Notes under the pieces: generated by a model
Told to the model about the DNA's origin: nothing
The model's input: only the letters and a program-made list of their open reading frames with translations
Databases searched by the model: none
Origin: Acidobacteriota bacterium
GTDB taxonomy: Bacteria > Acidobacteriota > Terriglobia > Versatilivoradales > Versatilivoraceae
Direction of reading: 5' to 3'
Assembly: GCA_022826755.1 (NCBI GenBank)
Contig: JAJDUG010000033.1
Location: 62,001 to 126,000 of the forward strand
Length of the DNA stretch: 64,000 bases
Shown here: piece by piece, positions 41,793-50,545 of the stretch
Layout of the letters: every line of letters starts with the position of its first letter
How positions within the stretch are numbered: position 1 is the first letter of the stretch
Translations under genes and position numbers: made by a program

Positions 41793-44477
41793 TTAGGTCG
41801 TGGCTGCTTTTGGCGGCTTTTCAAGCCTCCTTCGTGTTTTCTCCGCAGCCCTGGATCGCTCGCGTAATTTGATCCGATACTTGTCCAGTTCGGTGACTTC
41901 TTTCTTCAAGTCCTCGATCTTTGGGACCGGTGCGTTCTTTGCCGCTGCCATGTCATGTCCGGAGCGTTCCGAGACACGTTTCATGGCCCAGAAGATTGTC
42001 TTGTAGTCCTCATCGTTCACCACGACCCTTTTCAAGCTCTGTGTCTTCACGTCTGACCCGAATCGCTCCACGACCCTGGAAAGCAATACCTCCTCAACAA
42101 GGCGCTCCCACGTTTCTCTTAGGTCTGTGAAGAACCCCTCCACCCCGTGGCGGTAAGCATCGCCATCTTTATCGACTATGGCCTCTATCGCCTTGATCTT
42201 CTTGCGAAGAAGATCGATACGCTTATTTGTTGTTTTCGCTTCCCAAGGTTCGTCATCCTCCTCAATGACTCCGAAGCCAAGGTCCGCAGCCTTGCGGACG
42301 ACGTTTGTTAGAACCGGAACCGGATTGGGCGTTTTAGCCGCTGCGAGCGACATCACTTCTGAAAAGAAAAGCAGGTTGTGCGTGAAGACAATCACCTGCC
42401 GGCCTGCGGCGGCTTCAGCCACAAGACGGTCAGCGACTCGCCTGATTCGAACGTGATCGAGCGATGAAACAGGGTCATCGACGATGATCCCATGTCTAAC
42501 CGGTTGCCCGTTTACATCCGCAAGGAAACAGGCGAGGCCGAGAGCCCGCTGTTCGCCTTCGCTCAGCACGTCCTGGCTCGCGACCTTCCGCTGAGCATTA
42601 AGCTTTACTGAAAAACGACTTTCACCCTTTCGGCTGGTTTCGTTGATCAGCAGTGGAATGTGCGCCAGATCAAGTACGTTAATTTCCTCACGAATGCGAT
42701 TGTTTAGATCCTCCGTGACGAGTTGCCTTCGCAGCGCACTCACTTGGTAAGAAACGGCATTGGTCTTGGTTTCGCCGACACAATCTAAGAGGCGAGCCCG
42801 CAGTTCGAGGTCATTGCGCCGCGCACGAATTGTTTCGAGGTTCTCTGATAGGCGTTTTTGATCCAGTAGCGAAGCGAGTTTGTTCTTGCGCTTCTCCCGG
42901 TCGGCATCATCTCCGGCTGCACGGTCAAAGGCAACCGCTTCAGCCTCCAGTGCCTTCTTCTCGGCACGCAGTTTTTCGATCACTGAGCCGTCGAGTTCAG
43001 CAATGCCTGAAGAATCGCCAGACTCGACTGCCGCTAACAGTTTCTTCCGGCGTTCATCTGCTGCCTTGACCAATTTCTCAACGGCAGCCGCGGTATCTGC
43101 TCGCGCATCACTCATGTCGGCATATTCCCCGAGCAGTGACTTGATATCCAATGATGAGCGTACCTGGAGCACCTTGATAGCTGCAGATTGTTCGTCCCGT
43201 ATTGCTGCGGCTTTCTCAGCGTCCTTTCTTGCTTCGCCGGTGACATAGTTTTCAAAGCGGCGAAGTCTTTCTGCTGCTTCCTCTGCCAATGGCTGCTGAC
43301 AGAGCACGCATAGATCGCTCTCACGTGTTGCGGGCGGCTCGATATCCGGATAGGCCAGCTTTGAGTATTCCTTGGCATGCTGAAACATCAGCTGCCAGGG
43401 ATCGGAGCCGATATGCGGCAAGGGATCAGCTTTGAACAACGTAGTCGCAGCAAGAGACGCAGCTTCGGCTGTTGCGCGTGCATGGCTCACAGCCCGGTCC
43501 AGTTCCTTTGCTTTGGCTTGAGAAAGCGTGTCTCGCGCTCTCGCCAGTTCCTCGATCAAGTTGGACACGATATTCCGAGCTCGGCGGCAGCGATCAGCGA
43601 GGACCTTGGTGTCGTTCCCGACGCTTTTCTGAAGCGTTGCCAAGTCCTGCGCGAGTTCAACGGTCCACGTGCCGAGGGCATTTACCTCCGCGATTGTCGG
43701 CAACTCTGCCAAGGGTGTCTCGGATGTCAGTCGATTGACGAGTGCGGATATAGGAGTGCCCGGTGTGTAGCCGGTTGGAAGATTGAATTTGAGGCGTTGG
43801 TCAACGACTTTAATTTCTGCCGAAAGATCTTCTTGAAGCTTGGCCAACAGTTGTCCAAAACGCGTAAGCAACTCGATTTGGTACGGGAGGTAATCAATCC
43901 GGTTTCGCGCGTCCACATAGAGCCGGGCATTGTGACTATCGAATACCGAAAGATGGGCGATGTCACCCGGCCCATCCGCGCCATCCCGCCACGTGGTTTC
44001 GCTTACGTTAGTTGCGCCCTCGACCTTGTAGCGGATGCGCGCCTCGGCAGGAGGAGGATTGCCGGGCGCAAACACGTTTGGGTAAATGGTGTCCTTGACG
44101 ATCGCACGGCAAAACTTCTTCAGAATGCGACAATAGCCGCTCTTGCCGGAGCCGTTGTGGCCATAGATTAAAGTGATTCCATTTAGCGCAAACCGCAGTG
44201 TCTGACCTGGAGCGAGACGGTTTGCATTCTTGATGTCGTCAATCGAACAAAGTTGAGCCAGAGGCGCTGTCCGGGCATCCGGTTGAAGGTGGTCTTTCTT
44301 GAGGGGCTGCGATTCCAATTGTCCATCTGGCGGTAATCCTTTTGCTTTCTTGAGGTTGGCCAGAATCGCCGAAGTATCCGCGTCCGCCAACTCCGTGGAA
44401 AGCGCCACCCGGCGAAGCGCATCCTGCTGCCAGTCGGGCTGCTTTGATGTCCACTCGATGATTAAGTCTAAGGCCAT
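41793..44477 (-). CDS. RloC/PrrC-like AAA ATPase with zinc hook
   Basis: 894 residues from ATG 44475-44477, preceded by GAGGTAAGTTGAAC. In order: an N-terminal segment (ALDLIIEW...PDWQQDALRR), Walker A IYGHNGSGKSG (about 104-114), and a long coiled-coil region interrupted near 390 by CVLCQQPL, a Rad50-like CxxC zinc hook. Then come the second ATPase half with IIVDDPVSSLDHVR (about 665) and FTHNLLFFSE, and a C-terminal helical domain. The latter has RETWE (R and E four apart, as R320/E324 in PrrC) and RVSERSGHD with a histidine. RloC and PrrC are anticodon nucleases held silent by type I restriction enzymes. That activity is inferred here; the ATPase plus hook is directly visible. Confidence 0.8.
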   Translation of the reverse strand: MALDLIIEWTSKQPDWQQDALRRVALSTELADADTSAILANLKKAKGLPPDGQLESQPLKKDHLQPDARTAPLAQLCSIDDIKNANRLAPGQTLRFALNGITLIYGHNGSGKSGYCRILKKFCRAIVKDTIYPNVFAPGNPPPAEARIRYKVEGATNVSETTWRDGADGPGDIAHLSVFDSHNARLYVDARNRIDYLPYQIELLTRFGQLLAKLQEDLSAEIKVVDQRLKFNLPTGYTPGTPISALVNRLTSETPLAELPTIAEVNALGTWTVELAQDLATLQKSVGNDTKVLADRCRRARNIVSNLIEELARARDTLSQAKAKELDRAVSHARATAEAASLAATTLFKADPLPHIGSDPWQLMFQHAKEYSKLAYPDIEPPATRESDLCVLCQQPLAEEAAERLRRFENYVTGEARKDAEKAAAIRDEQSAAIKVLQVRSSLDIKSLLGEYADMSDARADTAAAVEKLVKAADERRKKLLAAVESGDSSGIAELDGSVIEKLRAEKKALEAEAVAFDRAAGDDADREKRKNKLASLLDQKRLSENLETIRARRNDLELRARLLDCVGETKTNAVSYQVSALRRQLVTEDLNNRIREEINVLDLAHIPLLINETSRKGESRFSVKLNAQRKVASQDVLSEGEQRALGLACFLADVNGQPVRHGIIVDDPVSSLDHVRIRRVADRLVAEAAAGRQVIVFTHNLLFFSEVMSLAAAKTPNPVPVLTNVVRKAADLGFGVIEEDDEPWEAKTTNKRIDLLRKKIKAIEAIVDKDGDAYRHGVEGFFTDLRETWERLVEEVLLSRVVERFGSDVKTQSLKRVVVNDEDYKTIFWAMKRVSERSGHDMAAAKNAPVPKIEDLKKEVTELDKYRIKLRERSRAAEKTRRRLEKPPKAATT

Positions 44478-44904
44478 GTTCAACTTACCTCGCTGACCAC
44501 CCTGACGTGACGATATCTTGGCAACCGCCACTGTGAAGCATTAATGAGCAACCTCGATTCCGTACACCCTCAGTAAGATTTTAATCCATAAGAACTCTGG
44601 AGAAGTTCTCCTGGAAAATAGCTCACAGGTGAAAAGTGCCGGTTGCTAAGGCAAAGACGCTGATGAGACCGTTCAGTTCGTGAAGCGAATAGGGCAGGAG
44701 CATGATTCCGAAATATTGGACACATAGCTGACGCAGCCAGTGCGCGCGCAACAGCCCTTTTCTGGACGAAGAAAGACCTTGGTTGGGTGTAACTGTGGTG
44801 GGAACGGTAATGCCAGGATAGGCGGAAGCCGTCGTGGTTGCAGCCACCACAGCGACTCCACTCGGGAAAATAGAATCATGCGGAAGACGGTGGCACTACC
44901 CCAA
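44478..44904. other. Intergenic region upstream of the RloC-like gene
   Basis: About 430 bp. It contains a short palindrome (44599-44611) about 120 bp before the RloC-like start. No ORF, RNA gene or dispersed repeat was recognised. It ends where the truncated DUF456 copy begins. Confidence 0.5.
44599..44611. promoter_or_regulatory. Palindrome GGAGAAGTTCTCC upstream of the RloC-like gene
   Basis: Two six-base arms (GGAGAA, TTCTCC) around one base, next to AT-rich DNA (TTAAAAT on the minus strand at about 44579-44585) that could be a -10. It could be an operator site for the toxic ATPase gene; this is speculative. Confidence 0.25.
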
Positions 44905-45036
44905 ATGCTGATTTCGATTCTGTTATTGACCCCGGCCCTGCTGCTGGTGGCGGTGGGGGTGGCGGGGACGATCATGCCGGGGCTGCCGGGCACGGTGCTG
45001 GTACTGGCGGGCCTGGTGCTGGCTGCCTGGATAGAC
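44905..45036 (+). pseudogene. Truncated copy of the DUF456 gene (right 132-bp repeat)
   Basis: The first 44 codons of the DUF456 gene at 38873 are repeated here with 8 base differences. After GGATAGAC the sequence diverges and runs into two UUCG hairpins instead of the rest of the gene. The two amino-acid changes are a Trp-to-Leu and a Leu-to-Pro in the first helix. No ribosome binding site precedes the ATG. It is a broken gene end and the right boundary of the duplicated segment. Confidence 0.85.
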
Positions 45037-45051
45037 TCTCTCTACACCCCT

Positions 45052-45101
45052 TGCGGTTTCGACCGCAGGGCGCGGGGCCTCTTCGGAGGCCCCTGCTTTT
45101 T
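45052..45101 (+). terminator. Two tandem UUCG hairpins; the second is a Rho-independent terminator
   Basis: Hairpin one: TGCGGT-TTCG-ACCGCA (45052-45067). Hairpin two: GGGGCCTC-TTCG-GAGGCCCC (45074-45093), followed by TGCTTTTT. Both have the very stable UUCG tetraloop. It would stop plus-strand transcription just before the convergent CreD-like gene and just after the truncated DUF456 copy. It may be the original terminator of that gene's transcript. Confidence 0.8.
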
Positions 45102-45128
45102 GGGGCGGGCATCGATGCGGGCCGAGTC

Positions 45129-46478
45129 TCAGGACTTGTGTTTCAGGGCGCGCCAGTCCAGGCGGCGGGTCAGGTACATGGTGACGGCCAGCGCCAGGAA
45201 GAGCCCGAGGGTGCCGACCAGCAGGGCGTAGTCCTGGTTGCGAAGCAGGACATAGAGGTATCCGTACAGGAGCCCCAGGATGACGGCTATCAGGGCCGCC
45301 CCGCGGGGCTTGCCCAACACCGAAAGGCTGTAGCTGGCGAGCAATACCACGGTGGAAGCGCTGGCCAGGACATAGGCCGGGCCGAAACCCAGGTGCTCGG
45401 AAAGGGACAGCACCAGCAGGTAGAACAGGCACAGGCCCGCGCCCAGAAGCAGGTATTGCAGCGTGTGAATCCGCAACCCCGAGAGAACCTCGTAGAGCCA
45501 CAGGGTGATGAAGGTGAAAGCCAGGAACAGGATGGCGTACTTGACACTGCGATCGACCATTCGATAGGGGTCGACCGGTGTTGCCAGGGTCAGGCCGAAC
45601 CGGGAAGGTGAAATCGAGGGCGGGTCTGTTTGGGACGTCCACCTCTGAGGGTAGCCGCGTCCCAGGAATGGAATGCTCCAGGTGGCCTCGAATCCCCCGT
45701 CCGTCACCGTGCGCTCGGTGGGGAGCCAGTTTCCCTGAAAGCTGGGATGGGGCCAGTTCGACTGGAGATCGACGGTAGTCTGATTGCCGAAGGGCGCAAA
45801 GAAAATCGCCTCGCTGCCGTTGAGCTCCAGCGGAAACTTGAACTCGAAGGCCGTTCCCTTCAGCCGCTCCCGCAGGCTGGCCTGAATTCCGGGATGGTTG
45901 CTGCTGGACTCGCCCGATCCGGGATGAAAGGGGAGGCTCTCGCCATTCCAGGAAAGCGCGGCTGCATTCTGTATGGCTCGCGCATCGGAGATATTCACCG
46001 AGAGGTGGGCGCGGTCCCAGAGGATATCCTCCGGCCGGACTCCCCATTCGCTGAAGTCGGGCGCGGCGAAGGCGCCCTCCAGTTCCAGGGCCAATCGATA
46101 CACCGGAACCTCGTAGATGCCCCGATAGCGCAGGTGGGTTTCGGCCCTGCCGGCGACCGTGAGTGTCTCCGCCAGGAAGTGGCCATAGTTCACCTCGGTG
46201 CGGGTGGAGGGCTCGCCCTCGGGGGTTTTCTCGCTTCGGTGTTCCAGGTAGGGAATGACAATCCTGGGGCCGGCCAGCGACTGCTCCTTGCCCCATTTGG
46301 AAGTGACGTCCTGTGTCGCTTCCTGCTGTCTCGTCCGGCGCTCCGAGACCACGCCGTGAATCAGCAGGATGGGAATATGCAGCAGAAGCACCAGCAGCGC
46401 CAGCAGGCAGGCGCGCAAGATCGGTGAGTTCAGAACGGACTGCCGATTGATCAGAAATCTGGGCGTTTCAGTTGACAT
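45129..46478 (-). CDS. creD: CreD-like inner membrane protein
   Basis: 449 residues. TM1 at about 24-44 is followed by a large periplasmic domain (about 45-315; IPYLEHR, SVNISDARAIQ, SFQGNWLPTERTV). Then a cluster of five C-terminal helices includes VKYAILFLAFTFITLWLYEVLSGLRIHTLQYLLLG, the CreD hallmark. In enterobacteria CreD belongs to the CreBC (carbon source responsive) regulon and influences envelope integrity and colicin sensitivity. No creB/creC is nearby. A ribosome binding site GAGGAGACTTCCCG precedes the ATG. It lies just outside the accessory island, convergent with the terminator at 45074. Confidence 0.9.
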   Translation of the reverse strand: MSTETPRFLINRQSVLNSPILRACLLALLVLLLHIPILLIHGVVSERRTRQQEATQDVTSKWGKEQSLAGPRIVIPYLEHRSEKTPEGEPSTRTEVNYGHFLAETLTVAGRAETHLRYRGIYEVPVYRLALELEGAFAAPDFSEWGVRPEDILWDRAHLSVNISDARAIQNAAALSWNGESLPFHPGSGESSSNHPGIQASLRERLKGTAFEFKFPLELNGSEAIFFAPFGNQTTVDLQSNWPHPSFQGNWLPTERTVTDGGFEATWSIPFLGRGYPQRWTSQTDPPSISPSRFGLTLATPVDPYRMVDRSVKYAILFLAFTFITLWLYEVLSGLRIHTLQYLLLGAGLCLFYLLVLSLSEHLGFGPAYVLASASTVVLLASYSLSVLGKPRGAALIAVILGLLYGYLYVLLRNQDYALLVGTLGLFLALAVTMYLTRRLDWRALKHKS

Positions 46479-46697
46479 CGGGAAGTCTCCTCAGCAAGAC
46501 ATCTTTCATTTTCTTCAGGTTCAGACAGGCGCGCAGGCTGCCCCGGTAGAGATAATGGGACCGGGCCTCAACTTTCTGTGAGCAATCCCGGCCAACTTGA
46601 TATAGTGTGGGCCACTCAACTGAAGGTTGCCAGGTTTTCGGCAGGTAGCCGAGCTTGAAATCCGTCCCCGATCACAGGGACTCCGGAGATCGTAATC

Positions 46698-48455
46698 ATG
46701 CCAAACGCACTCTTAGTTTACCCTGAATTCCCACCATCCTACTGGGGCGGCAAGTTTGCCCTGGAGTTTGTCGGGAAGAAGGCGGGCTTTCCCGCCCTGG
46801 GCCTGCTCACCATCGCCGGCATGTTCCCCTCCAGATACGACCTCCGCGTCGTGGATCTGAACGTGACCACCCTGAAGGAATCGGATCTGCAGTGGGCCGA
46901 CGTCGTGTTTACCTCCACCATGATCGTTCAACGCGATTCCCTGGACTCGGTGGTCGAGCAGTGCAACCGGGCCGGTGTTCCGGTGGTGGCCGGAGGACCT
47001 CACCCCACCACCTATCACGATGAGATTCAAGGAGTTGATCACTTTCTCCTGGACGAAGTCGAGGAAATCCTGCCCCAGTTTCTGCGGGACCTGGAAACCG
47101 GAACCGCCAAGGCCATCTACCGGGCGCCTGAAAAACCCGATGTGACCCGCACGCCGCCTCCGCGCTTCGATCTGGTCGACATGAAGGACTACTACTCGAT
47201 GTGCCTGCAGTTTTCGCGGGGATGCCCCTTCGACTGCGAGTTCTGCGACATCACCAAGCTGTTCGGGCGGGTGCCGCGGACCAAGACGCCGCAACAGATG
47301 CTGGGTGAGTTCGACACCCTCTATGAGCTGGGTTGGCGGGGCAACGTCTTCCTGGTGGACGACAACTTCATCGGCAACAAGCGGGAGGCGCTGGAACTCC
47401 TGCCCGTGGTGGCCGAGTGGCAGAGGGAGCGCCGCTATCCCTTCGCCCTCTTCACCGAGGCCAGCGTCAACCTGGCCCGAAACGACGAATTGATGGAGGC
47501 CATGATCGAGGCCGGTTTCGACTGGGTGTTCCTGGGAATCGAGACTCCCAATCCCAAGGCTCTGATCAAGACCAAGAAGGCGCAGAACACCAGCAAGAAA
47601 CAGGAGGAAAACTATCTGCTGAGCGCCGTTCGCAAGATCCAGCAGAAGGGGATGGAGGTCAGCGGTGGATTCATCCTGGGCCTGGACGGCGACGACGAAG
47701 GGGTGTTCGACGCCCAGATCGACTTCATACAGGAGGCCGGCATTCCCATGGCCATGGTGGGGCTGTTGACGGCGCTCAAGGGCACCGACCTTTATGATCG
47801 TCTCAAGAGGGAAGACCGGCTGCTGGAGGAGACCACCGGGACCAGCGTCAACGTCGTTCTCAACTACAAGCCCGAGATGGATCCCCAGACCCTGATCGAG
47901 GGCTATCGACGAGTCCTGACCACCATCTACGACCCGACGCTGGAGAACTATTTCAGGCGCTGCCTGAACATGATGGAGCATGTCAAGCCCAGCCCCTACG
48001 TTTCCAAGCCGGTGGGCATGAACGAGGTGCGGGCCATCGGGAAATCGTTGCGCCGGCAGCTCTTTTCCAGGCAGGGACCGGCCTACCTCAAGTTCATCGC
48101 CAAGGTCGCCAGGGACCATCCACGCATGCTCACCCAGGCTTTCCACCTGGCCGTCATGGGCTACCACTTCGAGAAGGTCACCAGCCAGCAGATCGAAATC
48201 CACGACTTCAAGGAGTTCCTGGAAGCCGAACTGGATTCGTTCAAGGATGCGCTTTCGCACTCGGTTCGTTCCGGCGCAAGGGAAGTGGAGGAACTCAGGG
48301 TCCAGGTGCAGGAATTGTTCTCCCGAGTCCATTCCCGCTACGAGTCCCTGCACGACGACCTTCGCTATGGCGTCGAGGATGCCCTGGAGTCGTTCCGTTC
48401 GTCCGTGAACGCCCAGGTGGACCAGTTTGCGCGCCTGGCGGTGGCCGGCGCCTAG
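46698..48455 (+). CDS. B12-binding domain radical SAM protein (DUF4070 type)
   Basis: 585 residues. The N-terminal cobalamin-binding-like domain (about 1-140; LVYPEFPPSYW, VVAGGPHPT) is followed by a radical SAM domain with C176-x3-C180-x2-C183 in RGCPFDCEFC. A C-terminal DUF4070-like region (about 390-530) and a coiled-coil-prone helical tail (about 525-580) complete it. The classical histidine for base-off B12 binding is not obvious in the first domain. Relatives include the hopanoid C-2 methylase HpnP and other methyltransferases. The hpn assignment would need neighbours such as shc, which are absent. It contains one 4Fe-4S cluster and generates the 5'-deoxyadenosyl radical from SAM. Substrate unknown. 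Confidence 0.88.
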   Translation: MPNALLVYPEFPPSYWGGKFALEFVGKKAGFPALGLLTIAGMFPSRYDLRVVDLNVTTLKESDLQWADVVFTSTMIVQRDSLDSVVEQCNRAGVPVVAGGPHPTTYHDEIQGVDHFLLDEVEEILPQFLRDLETGTAKAIYRAPEKPDVTRTPPPRFDLVDMKDYYSMCLQFSRGCPFDCEFCDITKLFGRVPRTKTPQQMLGEFDTLYELGWRGNVFLVDDNFIGNKREALELLPVVAEWQRERRYPFALFTEASVNLARNDELMEAMIEAGFDWVFLGIETPNPKALIKTKKAQNTSKKQEENYLLSAVRKIQQKGMEVSGGFILGLDGDDEGVFDAQIDFIQEAGIPMAMVGLLTALKGTDLYDRLKREDRLLEETTGTSVNVVLNYKPEMDPQTLIEGYRRVLTTIYDPTLENYFRRCLNMMEHVKPSPYVSKPVGMNEVRAIGKSLRRQLFSRQGPAYLKFIAKVARDHPRMLTQAFHLAVMGYHFEKVTSQQIEIHDFKEFLEAELDSFKDALSHSVRSGAREVEELRVQVQELFSRVHSRYESLHDDLRYGVEDALESFRSSVNAQVDQFARLAVAGA

Positions 48456-48470
48456 CCCGGCCGCACGCCT

Positions 48471-48528
48471 TCCATCCTCCCCACCGCACCAGCCTTCGCC
48501 ATTCGGCTCGACTTCGGCGACTCCTGAC
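48471..48528 (-). repeat. Dispersed CTCCCCCTTGAGGGGGAG element, copy 2 (partial)
   Basis: On the minus strand: GGAGTCGCCGAAGTCGAGCC, GAATGGCGAAGGCTGGTGCG, then GTGGGG. It lacks the leading inverted repeat but shares the rest with the element at 55347. Confidence 0.75.
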
Positions 48529-48589
48529 GGCTTTGGGCCGCGTCCCCGAACGCACAGTTTGCCGTGGGTGTAAGCCCGTGTAAATTCCC

Positions 48590-49774
48590 ATGAAAATCAA
48601 GGTCGATGAGCTGCAGGCCTCTCTGCTGAGCTCGCCGTTGCCCCATCCGCTCCGGCGGCCGGTTCAGGGAGGCCAGGTCACCATCTACAAGCGCGATTGC
48701 CTGCTGGTTCGGGCCCGCGCCAATCAGGGGCAGGTGGGTTGCGGGGTCGGGACCCCCTCTCCCAACGTGGCTCAGTTGATCAATCGAAATCTGCGTGCGG
48801 CCGTGGTGGGCCTCAACCCGGGAAACCTGGCCGGCCTGCGCAGGAAAGTGTTCCAGCGCCGCCCGCGGTACCCTGGCCTGGTGCAGGCCTTCGCTGCGGT
48901 GGAAATGGCTTTGTTGGACCTTCAGGGACAGATCGCAGGGTGTCCCCTGTCGGAGCTCCTGGGTGGGCGGGTGCGCGCACGAATCGGAATCTATGCCAGT
49001 GGCGGGGTCTACCTCGACGGCCAGGAGAGTGTCAGGGAGGCGGGTTTGTGGGCCGGTTCGGGATTCTCCGCCTGCAAGCTGGAACTGGGGAGATCACCCC
49101 GGCAGGACTTGCAGACCGTCCGCGAACTGCGCCAAGCCTTTCCGCCGCCTTGGGGAATCATGGTGGACGCCAGGGCCTGGCGCGGGGAGCACTACGGGTT
49201 GGAGGAGACCGCGCGGTTGCTGCGGGAGATGGCTCCCAGCCGGCTCGAGTGGGTTGAAGACCCGGTGGCGAGGGAGAATGCCGGGGCGCTTCGGCAGTTG
49301 ATGAAGCACCGTGGGGTTCCCATCTCGGGAGGGGGTAGCGAGACCTCCCTGGAAGGATGGCGGGACCTGGCGGGAAAGGATTGGCCGGACGTCCTGCAGT
49401 TGGACGTGCTGCATCTTGGGGGACTGGTCGACGGTCACCGGGTTTTGCGGGAGGTGCAGCCGCTTGGCCGGCGCGTGGCCATCGGACGGCTTTCGACTCC
49501 TCTGGAAGCAGCGGCCCTGGCCCAGTTGGCCAGTTGTTTCGGACCCGACCTGGTGGGTTGGATGGAGTGGCCGCAATACTCCGGCGAAGGCAGGTCCGGC
49601 ACCTACCCCTTTCGGCTGTCCGAGCAAATGCTCAACACTCCCCTTTGGATCGACAAGGGAGAACTGATCGTTCCTGAAGCCGCGGGGCTGGGAGTCAAGA
49701 TCAATGAATCGGTGATCCGGCGATTCCCTTATCGCACCGGACCCTGCTCGAGTTTCCAGCCGACCGGTCCCTGA
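48590..49774 (+). CDS. Enolase-superfamily (mandelate racemase/muconate lactonizing) protein
   Basis: 394 residues. The N-terminal capping domain (1 to about 125) precedes the TIM barrel. Metal ligand D193 is in MVDARAW and E223 in WVEDPV; a third position is in SGGGSET. The second-strand motif, KxK in many members, reads K163-L-E165 here, so the second lysine is missing. The family abstracts a proton alpha to a carboxylate; members are dehydratases, racemases or cycloisomerases of sugar acids and aromatics. No ribosome binding site is evident. No partner gene hints at the substrate, though sugar-acid dehydration would fit the catabolic genes elsewhere in the window. Confidence 0.85.
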   Translation: MKIKVDELQASLLSSPLPHPLRRPVQGGQVTIYKRDCLLVRARANQGQVGCGVGTPSPNVAQLINRNLRAAVVGLNPGNLAGLRRKVFQRRPRYPGLVQAFAAVEMALLDLQGQIAGCPLSELLGGRVRARIGIYASGGVYLDGQESVREAGLWAGSGFSACKLELGRSPRQDLQTVRELRQAFPPPWGIMVDARAWRGEHYGLEETARLLREMAPSRLEWVEDPVARENAGALRQLMKHRGVPISGGGSETSLEGWRDLAGKDWPDVLQLDVLHLGGLVDGHRVLREVQPLGRRVAIGRLSTPLEAAALAQLASCFGPDLVGWMEWPQYSGEGRSGTYPFRLSEQMLNTPLWIDKGELIVPEAAGLGVKINESVIRRFPYRTGPCSSFQPTGP

Positions 49775-49798
49775 CGACAGCCGCCGGTGTTTCGAGCA

Positions 49799-49943
49799 AG
49801 TGAAGAGTGGAGAGTGAAGAGTTTCGGGAACAGGCAAGCGCCTTGTGACGTGGCCGCACTCTTATAACATCTGTGCCAAGATCAACAAGATGCTGAACGT
49901 GTCGATCACGAGACTCTTCACTCTCCACTAGCCACTCTTCACT
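49799..49943. repeat. Element with inverted 7-bp repeat arrays, copy 1
   Basis: The left end has AGTGAAG, AGTGGAG, AGTGAAG (49799-49819). The right end (49913-49943) has the complementary heptamers CTCTTCA, CTCTCCA, CTAGCCA, CTCTTCA. The ends can pair as a long stem. The core (49881-49910) contains ACAAGATGCTGAACGTGTC, similar to ACCAGATGCTTGACGTGTC in the second element at 52511. A miniature inverted-repeat element or a decayed small gene with repeat ends are both possible. Confidence 0.6.
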
Positions 49944-49968
49944 GTCGTTTTAGACAATCCGAAAAGGG

Positions 49969-49997
49969 TTGGATTGCGGTTCCTTTCTTCTTATAAT
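49969..49997 (+). promoter_or_regulatory. Possible promoter for the 147-aa protein gene
   Basis: TTGGAT (49969-49974), 17 bp, TATAAT (49992-49997), 45 bases before the ATG at 50042. The -10 is perfect, the -35 weak. Confidence 0.4.
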
Positions 49998-50041
49998 CCA
50001 GTCGCAAATCGGGAAAGACCTCATAGAGGCAGGGGCCGCAA

Positions 50042-50485
50042 ATGAAAGTAACCATTCTGACCGTATATTCCAGTGCCGGCGTGATCAAGGAACTGGAGAA
50101 GTTGATCCTGCAGATGACCGAGGAGGAGCCGGAGATCTACACGGACCTCAATATGGATGACGAGGAAGGAACGTTCACGGCCGAGTGGTTTCATCCCGAT
50201 CTGGGCGAGAAGAATCTGGACTACCGGGAGAAGCTCTACTGGAAGATTCGCGAATATCTGCCGGAATCGCATCTGGCCATCATCGAGGACGAGGAGAGCG
50301 AGGAGATCATGACGGTCGGAGACCTGAGTTTCTTCAAGAACGTCATCAAGCGCGCCAGAGACATGGAGGAGCTCGAAGAGATCCAGGAGCGGATCGAGCA
50401 GACCGAAATCGGCAATCCTCTTCTCCAGATCATCCTGAACAAGTCCTACGAGGCCAGGGTCAAGTCCCTGCAGCCGTCTGCCTGA
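50042..50485 (+). CDS. Conserved-looking hypothetical protein, acidic
   Basis: 147 residues, not recognised. It begins with a beta strand (MKVTILTVYSSAGVI), is strongly acidic (EEEPEIY, EDEESEEIM), and has a helical C-terminus (DMEELEEIQERIEQTE). There are no transmembrane segments or cysteines, so it is a cytosolic soluble protein. A purine-rich AGAGGCAGGGG precedes the ATG, and the codon choice matches the neighbouring housekeeping genes. It is immediately upstream of the promoter of the DUF177-rpmF-fab operon. Function unknown. Confidence 0.75.
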   Translation: MKVTILTVYSSAGVIKELEKLILQMTEEEPEIYTDLNMDDEEGTFTAEWFHPDLGEKNLDYREKLYWKIREYLPESHLAIIEDEESEEIMTVGDLSFFKNVIKRARDMEELEEIQERIEQTEIGNPLLQIILNKSYEARVKSLQPSA

Positions 50486-50545
50486 TCTTCCGATTGCGAT
50501 CAGTTGCGTCTCTCCCCCTTGCAGCCACCTCACCGCCATTTGACA

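Noticed and set aside
45074-45101. tRNA- or attachment-site-like hairpins at the island edge
   Set aside because: They do not form a cloverleaf, there is no tRNA 3' end and no integrase; a terminator explains them.
46698-48455. HpnP hopanoid C-2 methylase
   Set aside because: Architecture is similar, but no hopanoid gene is nearby and family-specific residues could not be checked; left as a generic B12-binding radical SAM protein.
49799-49943. IS element with transposase
   Set aside because: No transposase-coding frame and the ends are heptamer arrays, not a defined terminal inverted repeat; recorded as a repeat element instead.
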